Shown here piece by piece: positions 6,651 through 13,473 of a stretch of DNA of 37,989 bases (positions within the stretch are counted from its first letter, which is position 1; each line of letters begins with the position of its first letter). The position numbers and the translations under genes are program-made. The notes under the pieces were generated by a model, which searched no databases, had not been told where the DNA came from, and worked only from the letters and a program-made list of their open reading frames with translations. The DNA is taken from IMG/VR virus record IMGVR_UViG_3300005294_000850, positions 1 to 37,989 of that record; one strand, given 5' to 3'. Source of the stretch: a virus.

Positions 6651-7281
6651 CATCACTAACTATCCGTTATCATGGCCGGCGTTTCAGCCACGCACAAAAC
6701 CACAAGACCGTGAGCGTGCAAGATTTGGCACACGAGGCAGAACTGGTTATACCGGTAATTATGTATCCGGTCACAAACATACCATCTCTGAGAGTGCTCA
6801 GGAACTTGAACAAGAAATACGTCGCATGGGTGGAAGCAACATGATCATTTCATCCAATCTTAGGGTGAAAGCAAATGGCGTACCTTATTCAGGTCAACGC
6901 ACGCCTGATGACCCTGGCATAGCCGTTTATTTCAAATGGCATAAAAAAGATTTGGCTTTTGCCTGTGATAAGTGGTTATCCATTGAAGATAACCTGTGGG
7001 CAATTGTCAAACACATTGAAGCCTTGCGAGGTCAAGAGCGTTGGGGAGTAGGAACACTTGACCAGGCTTTTGCAGGGTATGCAGCCCTTCCGGATCCTGA
7101 CACACTGGAATGGTGGCAAGTGCTGCGAGTAAAACAAGATGCAAGCGATCAGGAAATCCGACGTGCTTATTTGCAACTGGCAAAACACTATCACCCTGAC
7201 ACTGGTGATAACGGTGGTGATCCTGTGATGTTTAGCCAAGTGCAAAAGGCTTATGACACAGCAATGGGAAAGGCGAGGTAA
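6640..7281 (+). CDS. Second J-domain protein
   Basis: About 213 residues from the ATG at 6640, chosen for the AAAGGA 9 nt upstream. The N-terminal and middle parts (ITNYPLSWPAFQPRT, then NMIISSNLRVKANGVPYSGQRTPDDPGIAVYF and WLSIEDNLWAIVKHIEALRG) are shared, from memory, with phage J-domain proteins of unknown role. The J domain is at the C-terminus: WWQVLRVKQDASDQEIRRAYLQLAKHY, the H185-P186-D187 motif and the closing helix FSQVQKAYDTAM. It differs from the upstream J protein in having the J domain last. It probably works with host DnaK. Confidence 0.8.
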   Translation: MNNDITNYPLSWPAFQPRTKPQDRERARFGTRGRTGYTGNYVSGHKHTISESAQELEQEIRRMGGSNMIISSNLRVKANGVPYSGQRTPDDPGIAVYFKWHKKDLAFACDKWLSIEDNLWAIVKHIEALRGQERWGVGTLDQAFAGYAALPDPDTLEWWQVLRVKQDASDQEIRRAYLQLAKHYHPDTGDNGGDPVMFSQVQKAYDTAMGKAR

Positions 7282-7285
7282 TAAC

Positions 7286-7513
7286 ATGCACACTGGAATG
7301 CTTTGGTTTGATAACTCATCTGCAACGCTGGAATCAAAGATACAAAAAGCCGCGGATTATTACCACAAGAAATATGGACGAATGCCTGACTTGTGTTTGG
7401 TGCATCCCAACATGTTCAAAGATGCAAAGCTGAACGATGGCAAAATCACTGTTCGCCCTTACCGCCCTGTGTTACCAGGTCATATCTGGATTGGGATTGA
7501 AGATAAGGAGTGA
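7286..7513 (+). CDS. Conserved small hypothetical protein
   Basis: About 75 residues from the ATG at 7286, preceded by GAGG. Sequence blocks such as GMLWFDN, KAADYYHKKYGRMPDLCLVHP and ITVRPYRPVLPGHIWIGIED resemble a small protein I associate with Anaerolineae genomes and their mobile elements (from memory). Function unknown. Confidence 0.65.
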   Translation: MHTGMLWFDNSSATLESKIQKAADYYHKKYGRMPDLCLVHPNMFKDAKLNDGKITVRPYRPVLPGHIWIGIEDKE

Positions 7514-7519
7514 GGCAGA

Positions 7520-7858
7520 ATGAACAAGATTGAATATGTCGAAGTAAGGCTTAATGATGGTGATGGAAACGACTACATAAATTTTTATGTAGATGGCGTC
7601 ACTCATTCGTATTTGCTTGAAGATGTATTTGAGCAGATGCAAAGCGCATCTCAAATTATGCCTTGTGGTCACCTAGTGCACTATCAGGTTCAGGAGAAGG
7701 ATACTCAGTATTGTTTGCTTTGTCGGGTGAATGAACAACACGCTGCAATTGTATATTTGGAAAAAACAATCAAAAACGCCTATGTACTTTTAGATGACGA
7801 TCACATTGAAGCCGCCCAAACGGTTTTGCAGTTCCAAATGGAAAAGGTGAAAGCATGA
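7520..7858 (+). CDS. Hypothetical protein with a possible zinc-binding motif
   Basis: A 112-residue acidic protein. A C-x-H ... C-x2-C pattern (PCGHLVHY then YCLLC, about residues 48-68) could hold one zinc. A helical C-terminal region follows. The stop overlaps the VWA gene by 4 nt. The dispersed palindrome at 7701-7711 encodes DTQYC within the putative zinc site. No family recognised. Confidence 0.55.
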   Translation: MNKIEYVEVRLNDGDGNDYINFYVDGVTHSYLLEDVFEQMQSASQIMPCGHLVHYQVQEKDTQYCLLCRVNEQHAAIVYLEKTIKNAYVLLDDDHIEAAQTVLQFQMEKVKA

Positions 7859-8415
7859 ATAACACTCAACTTGTCAAAGGCTCATTAGGTGCAATTGCCG
7901 CACAGGAAGGCAAAAGCATCGCTGAAAGTTTTGTAAATGCAGACGTGGTGATCATCACCGACACATCAGGAAGTATGGAAGCACATGACTCACGAGGTGG
8001 CAAGTCGAGATACGAAGTCGCATGTGATGAACTCAAACAACTCCAAGCCAGTCTCCCTGGCAAGCTGGCGCTGTTGAGTTTTTCCAATGATTGTGTTTTC
8101 TGTCCCGGTGGCATTCCCTTCCAGTTCGGTGGTAGTACGGATTTGGCAAAAGCTCTGAAATTTGCCAAACTCGCCGACGTAACGGGGATGCGGTTTATTG
8201 TCATCAGTGACGGTGAACCAGATAACGAGAACGAAGCCTTGAGGGTTGCCAAGACCTACAAAAATAAGATTAGCACGATCTATGTAGGTCCAGAGGGTGG
8301 CGAGGGTCAGGAGTTCTTGCGCAAGCTAGCTAAGGCTTCTGGTGGTCAAGGGGTCACCGCGGCAAAGGTGGCGCAACTCGCGGATAATGTTCAGAAATTA
8401 TTGTTGACATCATGA
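7855..8415 (+). CDS. VWA-domain protein with intact MIDAS
   Basis: A 186-residue protein that is essentially one von Willebrand factor A domain. The MIDAS metal site is visible: D36-T-S38-G-S40 (VVIITDTSGSM), a GGSTDL threonine near residue 98, and VISDGEPD near residue 121. The family mediates divalent-metal-dependent protein binding, often beside AAA+ ATPases. None is adjacent here, and its neighbours are J-domain proteins and a methyltransferase. No signal peptide, so it acts in the cytoplasm. ATGA-type overlaps on both sides indicate co-translation. Confidence 0.85.
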   Translation: MNNTQLVKGSLGAIAAQEGKSIAESFVNADVVIITDTSGSMEAHDSRGGKSRYEVACDELKQLQASLPGKLALLSFSNDCVFCPGGIPFQFGGSTDLAKALKFAKLADVTGMRFIVISDGEPDNENEALRVAKTYKNKISTIYVGPEGGEGQEFLRKLAKASGGQGVTAAKVAQLADNVQKLLLTS

Positions 8416-9638
8416 CAATTCTTTTAGTAAATGCAAACTCATTACATATTCCCCTCACTGATAAATCTGTTCAGTGTTGTGTGACTTCACCGCCTTATTA
8501 CGGCTTGCGGGACTATCAAACCGCGAAATGGGAAGGCGGGAGTCCTGAGTGTGACCACAAAGCACCCCCGGCTGGTGGAATCGGCGAGAGCTCGAAATTG
8601 CAACTCAAAACGAAACGAATTGATTTTGCTTCAGGCTTTTATAAATCCACTTGTGGCAAATGCGGTGCGCTCCGTGTAGATAATCAAATCGGCCTGGAAG
8701 AAACGCCTGAGCTATACGTTTCCAAACTGGTGGAAGTATTCCGCGAAGTGTGGCGCGTGATGAAAGATGACGGGACTCTGTGGCTGAATTTGGGAGACTC
8801 TTATTGGGCTAATAGAGCTGGCAATGGCGAAGCAGGCGGGGAGGGTAGAACGGCATTGTCTGGCCGAGTGCATCAAACCCGCGCGGGCGGACGCCCGCGC
8901 GGAGACATCAAACCCAAAGACCTGATTGGAATTCCCTGGATGGTTGCCTTCGCTCTCCGTGCCGATGGCTGGTATTTGCGAAGTGATATTATCTGGGCAA
9001 AGTCCAACCCCATGCCCGAATCAGTGACCGACCGCCCCACTAAAAGCCATGAGTATATTTTCCTGCTAAGTAAAAGTGCATCGTATTACTACGACGCGGA
9101 GGCGATAAAAGAGCCGGCGAAATATAGCGCGTCCGACCGGATCGAACGTGCTAAGGGAAATCATAAATCCAATCCAGATGAAAAACGAAATGGCATCCGG
9201 GTGCGCAAACCTGCTGGCTGGGACATAAGCCGTCAGGGCGCGCACGGTGCATTCCACCGAGACGGCCGTTCGCTGGATGTTGAATACACCACCACGCACG
9301 CGGAAACCCGTAATAAACGCTCTGTCTGGACCGTAGCCACTAAGCCCTATGTAGACGCCCACTTCGCCACATTCCCCCCAGCTCTGATTGAGCCATGTAT
9401 CCTGGCTGGCAGCCGAGTGGGCAACACGATACTTGACCCGTTCGGCGGCAGCGGTACTACCTCACAAGTGGCGAGACTCTTGAAAAGACACTCAGTATGT
9501 GTTGACTTATCTCTATCCTACCTCCGCGAACAGGCACGAACGCGGTTGCAACTCACCGCACTGGAAGAGTTTCAAAACGGGAAAAAAGTCTCAGGCGGTT
9601 ATGACGATCTCCCACTCTTCATGGACTCAATGCAATGA
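8412..9638 (+). CDS. DNA methyltransferase (N4-cytosine/N6-adenine, TSPPY type)
   Basis: A 408-residue protein with the beta-class order of motifs: catalytic T25-S-P-P-Y (CVTSPPYYGLRDY) at the N-terminus and the SAM-binding ILDPFGGSGTTS at about residue 340. TSPPY is typical of N4-cytosine enzymes, though N6-adenine members exist. The block ECDHKAP ... CGKCG (about 38-86) may be an inserted zinc ribbon. No restriction partner is nearby, so it is likely an orphan phage methylase that protects phage DNA or alters regulation. The target is not readable. The palindrome at 9488-9498 encodes HSVC. Confidence 0.88.
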   Translation: MTILLVNANSLHIPLTDKSVQCCVTSPPYYGLRDYQTAKWEGGSPECDHKAPPAGGIGESSKLQLKTKRIDFASGFYKSTCGKCGALRVDNQIGLEETPELYVSKLVEVFREVWRVMKDDGTLWLNLGDSYWANRAGNGEAGGEGRTALSGRVHQTRAGGRPRGDIKPKDLIGIPWMVAFALRADGWYLRSDIIWAKSNPMPESVTDRPTKSHEYIFLLSKSASYYYDAEAIKEPAKYSASDRIERAKGNHKSNPDEKRNGIRVRKPAGWDISRQGAHGAFHRDGRSLDVEYTTTHAETRNKRSVWTVATKPYVDAHFATFPPALIEPCILAGSRVGNTILDPFGGSGTTSQVARLLKRHSVCVDLSLSYLREQARTRLQLTALEEFQNGKKVSGGYDDLPLFMDSMQ

Positions 9639-9677
9639 CCTCCAACGATCCCCGCGCGGAATGTGGTAGAATTGCAA

Positions 9678-9779
9678 TTGCTGAGGGTGTTCGTGTATTT
9701 TTATTTGTCCGCGGAATGCCGCTATTAATGGAATGCACGAGCCCCTCAGCAAGGCAAGGACAAACCATTGATAGCGGCA
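9678..9779 (+). ncRNA. Structured RNA candidate with three crossing helices (A-B-C-A'-B'-C')
   Basis: It sits in the 163-nt gap before the ParB-methyltransferase gene. Helix A: TTGCTGAGGG 9678-9687 with CCCTCAGCAA 9743-9752, extended inside by 9690-9696 with 9735-9741. Helix B: TTTGTCC 9704-9710 with GGACAAA 9758-9764. Helix C: TGCCGCTATTAATGG 9717-9731 with CCATTGATAGCGGCA 9765-9779. The single irregular pair in C (T9726-G9770) is a G-U wobble in a plus-strand RNA but an A-C mismatch on the other strand, which favours a plus-strand transcript. A crosses B and C, so it is at least a pseudoknot. B and C also cross each other, so they may be alternatives. Confidence 0.6.
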
Positions 9780-9801
9780 CTTTGCGTTTAAGGAATGAGC
9801 A

Positions 9802-11031
9802 ATGAAGAATCAAATAAAAGAAATCAAACTGTCTGAAATCATCTTGGATAAAAAAGCCCAGCCCCGCGCAGACGTAGACGGCAAGGTCATTGATGAATAC
9901 CGCGCTGACCTCATGGCTGGCGACACGTTCCCTCCGTTAGTTGTCTTTGCCAATGGAGATGACAAATACTATTTGGCAGATGGTTGGCATCGCTATCATG
10001 CAATGGTCAATCTCAACTCTGACGGTGAGGCTGTTTGTACTGTTCATCATGGCGATTTGCGGGATGCAATTCTTTATAGTTGCGGTGTAAATACAGATCA
10101 CGGAAAACGTCGAACTGAGGGTGATAAGCGCCGAGCAATTAAACGACTATTGCAAGATGATGAATGGGTGAAGTGGTCGAACAGAGAGATTCTTAGGAAT
10201 TGCAAGATACCGTATGGGGGTAGTTGGAACTCATTCATTGAGAGTGAGAGAAAAAATCTCACTGCACCTGCAGGTGCAGTGACAACCGAGCGACAGTACA
10301 CCACAAAGCACGGCACGGTTTCCACAATGAACACTTCCAACATCGGCAGCAACAGCAAAACCGCAGAATCAGAATCAGAGCAACCCACGTTTCAAGTAAT
10401 CACCGAACAACCAGAGCCAGCATTCTCACCACTGAATTACCAGTTATTTGTCAGTCCGATAAATGAACTTAGAGAACATCTTCCGCCCGCCTCAGTAGAT
10501 GTAATTATTACCGATCCGCCATATCCGAAAGAATACATGCATACGTATTTCGAGTTAGCGGAACAGGCCGCGGAGATTTTGAAACCCAGTGGCGTCCTGG
10601 TTGCTATGTCCGGCCATCCATATATCAAAGAGCTGATTGAAGGAATGTCAAAGTTTTTGAAATTCCATTGGCTTGGATGTTACTACATGCCAACCGGTCC
10701 CCATGCCTCACTTCAACCATACCGAGTATCTGTTTACTGGAAACCGTTGTTGATATTCTGTAAAAACAAATGGCCCAATCGAGTATTCAAGGATGTATTT
10801 ATCAACAATGAGGCAGATAAAGATTTTCATCATTGGGGACAAGGCGTTGGAGGATTTGAGGAAATTGTCAATGCGTTCACGTTCCCAAATGAAACTGTGC
10901 TTGATCCATTTGTTGGAGGTGGCGCAACTGCTATCGCTACATTGAAAAACGGACGGTATTTTATTGGCTCAGACATTAGCACCGATGAAGTAGAGAAGAC
11001 TCGTAAGAGAATCGTTGAGGTGGTCAAATGA
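9802..11031 (+). CDS. ParB-like domain fused to DNA methyltransferase
   Basis: A 409-residue fusion. Residues 1-110 form a ParB/Srx-type domain (KLSEIILDKKAQPR, YLADGWHRYHAM with D60-G-W-H-R). Residues about 110-150 contain a possible HTH (KRRAIKRLLQDDEWVKWSNREIL). A low-complexity Ser/Thr/Glu linker (about 153-205) follows, then a methyltransferase with IITD-P-P-Y at about 238-241 and LDPFVGGGATAIA at about 366. DPPY suggests N6-adenine or N4-cytosine methylation. ParB domains bind DNA and in some families bind CTP. AAGGA lies before the ATG and an RNA-like element just upstream. The stop overlaps the next start (ATGA). Confidence 0.85.
   Translation: MKNQIKEIKLSEIILDKKAQPRADVDGKVIDEYRADLMAGDTFPPLVVFANGDDKYYLADGWHRYHAMVNLNSDGEAVCTVHHGDLRDAILYSCGVNTDHGKRRTEGDKRRAIKRLLQDDEWVKWSNREILRNCKIPYGGSWNSFIESERKNLTAPAGAVTTERQYTTKHGTVSTMNTSNIGSNSKTAESESEQPTFQVITEQPEPAFSPLNYQLFVSPINELREHLPPASVDVIITDPPYPKEYMHTYFELAEQAAEILKPSGVLVAMSGHPYIKELIEGMSKFLKFHWLGCYYMPTGPHASLQPYRVSVYWKPLLIFCKNKWPNRVFKDVFINNEADKDFHHWGQGVGGFEEIVNAFTFPNETVLDPFVGGGATAIATLKNGRYFIGSDISTDEVEKTRKRIVEVVK
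10259..10282. repeat. Perfect 24-bp palindrome inside a coding region
   Basis: Arms TCACTGCACCTG and CAGGTGCAGTGA abut with no spacer. The palindrome encodes LTAPAGAV at the join between the ParB/HTH part and the linker of the ParB-methyltransferase gene. A perfect 24-bp dyad can extrude as a cruciform and is a likely site for a dimeric DNA-binding protein. It may also mark where the domains were joined. Confidence 0.85.
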
Positions 11032-11489
11032 ATAACTGGGCTCTTGCCACTTGTGTTTATTGCGGAGAAAAATTTATGTCTAGGGGAGAACCACATTGTT
11101 GGAGAAGCAATTGTAAATGGAGGTATCGTCAAGAACATCACGATTCAGAAGAAGAAAAAACCATGAATGTAATTCGCCCATTCACAGACCGTCATCATTT
11201 ACCAGATAGATGGGTTTCTTTCAATGGGAAATTATGCGCGTGGGACTTGAAAACAAATGTGTTTGTAGAAGATAACTCGCATGACGAATATTTCCGTTTA
11301 TTCAAACAGGACAAGATCCCAGTTTTTATTGTTTACATAGACCAAGGGCAAGAATTAGCGAATTGGATTCAGTCTTTACGCTGGGATGGCCCCAATCCTC
11401 CATCACCTAATAGCACTTGTGGCGATTCTTATTATCGTATATCGGGAGGCATACCACTTCAAGACTTCTTGGATTTGCAGAAGGTATAA
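11028..11489 (+). CDS. Zinc-ribbon hypothetical protein
   Basis: A 153-residue protein. The N-terminus carries CVYCGEKF ... CWRSNCKWRYR (C9, C12, C24, C29 by count), a likely single zinc site. The rest is mixed alpha/beta with several Trp and Asp residues (KQDKIPVFIVYIDQGQELANW, LRWDGPNPP). The start overlaps the methyltransferase stop. An internal ATG at 11163 would remove the zinc region and has no good ribosome site. The gene sits between the methyltransferase fusion and the replicative helicase. Function unknown. Confidence 0.6.
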   Translation: MNNWALATCVYCGEKFMSRGEPHCWRSNCKWRYRQEHHDSEEEKTMNVIRPFTDRHHLPDRWVSFNGKLCAWDLKTNVFVEDNSHDEYFRLFKQDKIPVFIVYIDQGQELANWIQSLRWDGPNPPSPNSTCGDSYYRISGGIPLQDFLDLQKV

Positions 11490-11491
11490 CG

Positions 11492-12946
11492 ATGCCGCCA
11501 AACAGAACAACGGTTTTCCGAACCAATCTATCACTGTCTGAAATTGCCGAATTCGTAAAACGCGGCGAGGTAGGAGACGCTGAATTGTTTGCACACCAAT
11601 ATAAAGATCAAGTTGTCTTTGACCATTCAACAGATGATTGGTACATCTTCCGCGGTGCATATTGGGAGAAAGATGCAAAGCGCGAAATCATCAGATATGT
11701 TGGCAATCGACTTGCAGCGATATATCTCTATGCCGCTGGTGATGAAAGAAACGCTAACGGGGAATCAGAACTCTATGAAATGCTTACTGGCCGTGCGGCA
11801 GATTTGCATAAGATAATCAGAATCAAGCACGTATTAGAGCTGGCGGCCAGCGAACCCGGAATTACTATGAGCGGTTCCGAGTGGGATATATGCCCTGACT
11901 TACTACCCGTCAATAATGGCGTGGTTGAACTCAAAACAGGGATCATGCGAACATCAAGCCCTACTGAGTATATACGCCGTCATTCATCTGTTGATTGGAT
12001 GGGACTGGATGCACCCGCACCACTTTGGGAAAAAACAGTTATAGAAATCTTTGACTGTAACAGCGACATGGTTTCATTCATTCACAGGCTTTTTGGATAT
12101 GCAACTTGTGGATATATCACCGAACACAAGTTACCTATCTTCTTAGGCGAGGAAGCACGCAATGGTAAGACAACAATCTTTGAAACATTGAACAAAGTAT
12201 TAGGAAATGAATTTTGTGCTTCGATACCTGTAAAGGTTCTCATGAAAGGCAGTTTTGATTCTGATGGTAATAGCCCGGAGCCTTACATAGCTTCATTGCG
12301 TGGTAAGCGTTTGGTGTATGCGTCCGAAAGTGCAAAGGGAATGAAATTGAACAGCGCGCTCGTAAAAAAACTAACAGGTGGAGACCAGCTAAATGCACGT
12401 GGACTGTATGAAACGCCAACAGCATTTGACCCTACACATAAGATCATGCTATTCACCAACGATAAGCCAATCGTACCTCCTGAAGATCAGGGGATATGGG
12501 AAAGAATAATGCTTATTGAACTCAAAATAAGTTTTGTTGATAATCCGGATCCTCAGAAACCAAATCAACACGCCGTTGATAAAAGTATAGGCGAAAAGCT
12601 GAAGCCTGAATATCCAGGGATCCTCGCCTGGCTTGTACGCGGTTTTATGAAATGGCAAGAGCAGGGATTGAACCCACCTGCTGAAGTTGTTGATGCGACG
12701 AACCAATATCGCGAGAGTGAAGATTTATTGGCTGAATATATAAAACATGGTTGCACCGTTGGCGATCCCCTGCTTTATCAGGTGCGCGTGATGGATATTT
12801 TTACTCATCATCGAAGTTGGTGCTCAAAGTACGGCATGACAGCTTTAGACCTGAAAGAATTCAAACAACAGATGAAAAGGAAATTCGGCGATCCTAAAAA
12901 AAAGAACAATGGTTGGTTTTACCTCGGGTTGGAGTTGAAACCGTAA
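11492..12946 (+). CDS. D5/P4-type replicative helicase (SF3)
   Basis: About 484 residues from the ATG at 11492, with AGAAGG upstream. The N-terminal part has the D5_N-like region (LLPVNNGVVELKTGIM, then YIRRHSSVDW and FIHRLFGYATCGYITEHKLPIFLGEEARNGKTT). The Walker A is G219-E-E-A-R-N-G225-K226-T227. Later motifs are KRLVYASESAKG, LTGGDQLNARGLYETP and HKIMLFTNDKPIV, with arginine-bearing WERIMLIEL. This matches the helicase half of P4 alpha/poxvirus D5 proteins, hexameric 3'-5' DNA helicases. The primase half is a separate prim-pol gene 1.1 kb downstream, with a truncated copy and an HNH gene between. Palindrome copy at 11961-11971. Confidence 0.9.
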   Translation: MPPNRTTVFRTNLSLSEIAEFVKRGEVGDAELFAHQYKDQVVFDHSTDDWYIFRGAYWEKDAKREIIRYVGNRLAAIYLYAAGDERNANGESELYEMLTGRAADLHKIIRIKHVLELAASEPGITMSGSEWDICPDLLPVNNGVVELKTGIMRTSSPTEYIRRHSSVDWMGLDAPAPLWEKTVIEIFDCNSDMVSFIHRLFGYATCGYITEHKLPIFLGEEARNGKTTIFETLNKVLGNEFCASIPVKVLMKGSFDSDGNSPEPYIASLRGKRLVYASESAKGMKLNSALVKKLTGGDQLNARGLYETPTAFDPTHKIMLFTNDKPIVPPEDQGIWERIMLIELKISFVDNPDPQKPNQHAVDKSIGEKLKPEYPGILAWLVRGFMKWQEQGLNPPAEVVDATNQYRESEDLLAEYIKHGCTVGDPLLYQVRVMDIFTHHRSWCSKYGMTALDLKEFKQQMKRKFGDPKKKNNGWFYLGLELKP

Positions 12947-13194
12947 AAAGTGACGAAAGAGTGACTTTACTTCACGCTTTGTCACAAAGTTTCGCATATC
13001 CCTAGAGTAAAAAGGCAGTTGTCAGACAAACCGTGACTTTTTTGACATCAAAAAGTAAAGTATTCTCGGAACCCCCTCGCGTATACAAGACTTTTACTTT
13101 TTTGTGTCATTTGTGTCATTCGTCATTGTTTATGCGAAAAATGTCAGAAGAAGTCAAATTTATTGAAAATCTCATGAATAAGGATGAACAAACT
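12947..13194. other. Non-coding AT-rich gap with repeated GTGAC/GTCAC motifs; possible origin
   Basis: No gene is supported between the helicase stop and the prim-pol fragment, although the frame stays open from 13033. The stretch repeats GTGAC and GTCAC (12950, 12961, 12981, 13033) and GTGACTTT-like units. Its second half has AAAAAGTAAA 13050-13059 inversely repeated as TTTACTTTTT 13093-13102, then three TCATT-type repeats at 13106-13127. Repeats beside a replicative helicase and primase suit an origin, but this is inference. Confidence 0.3.
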
Positions 13195-13332
13195 ATGACA
13201 AAACATGACTTTATAAGACAATTTGCTAATTTAGGTATCGCCATGATCCCATTACGACATCGGGGCAAGGAACCGATGTTGCCATCGTGGGAACCATTCC
13301 AAACCCGGCTACCCAGTGATACTGAGTATAAG
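13195..13332 (+). pseudogene. 5' fragment of a prim-pol primase gene
   Basis: The first 46 or so codons from the ATG at 13195 (AAGGATG upstream) encode FIRQFANLGIAMIPLRHRGK, then EPMLPSWEPFQTRLPSDTEY. They align residue for residue with the first 46 of the complete prim-pol at 14029 (FAMQFLELGVSVIPLYHRSK, NPLLISWEPYKTKLSADLEI), roughly half identical. Similarity ends abruptly at DTEY, where the DNA is a copy of the dispersed palindrome (13319-13329). The structured element and HNH gene follow in the same open frame. It is therefore a truncated, diverged duplicate of the primase 5' end, probably broken by the HNH-bearing insertion. Confidence 0.75.
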
Positions 13333-13348
13333 ATTTGTGATACAATAA

Positions 13349-13462
13349 TTTTGTCTAGGGAACGTGGGCTTTTTCTTTTCTCGCCCGCATATAGCCGTCA
13401 TTCTGTTTTAAGTTCGCGTTCCCTAGACAAGAACCGGGCGAGGCAGGATGGCGGCTATATGC
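13349..13462 (+). ncRNA. Structured RNA candidate upstream of the HNH gene (A-B-C-A'-B'-C')
   Basis: Helix A: 13349-13370 with 13411-13432, 22 bp whose core TTGTCTAGGGAACG / CGTTCCCTAGACAA is perfect, with four G-U pairs. Helix B: CTCGCCCG 13380-13387 with CGGGCGAG 13435-13442. Helix C: 13387-13405 with 13444-13462, 19 bp with two G-U pairs. All six wobble pairs work only in a plus-strand RNA. B and C lie in the A loop and their partners follow A' in the same order, exactly the topology of the element at 9678-9779. C' ends directly against the ribosome site (TTGGAG, 13463-13468) of the HNH gene, so folding could control its translation. Confidence 0.7.
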
Positions 13463-13473
13463 TTGGAGTAACA

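Noticed and set aside
9619-9813. Minus-strand open frame over the gap before the ParB-methyltransferase gene
   Set aside because: No start context and no protein-like composition; the sequence is better explained by complementary RNA segments on the plus strand.
13033-13194. N-terminal extension of the primase-fragment/HNH frame
   Set aside because: The frame is open by chance in AT-rich sequence; similarity to primase starts at the ATG at 13195, and the HNH gene has its own ribosome site at 13463.
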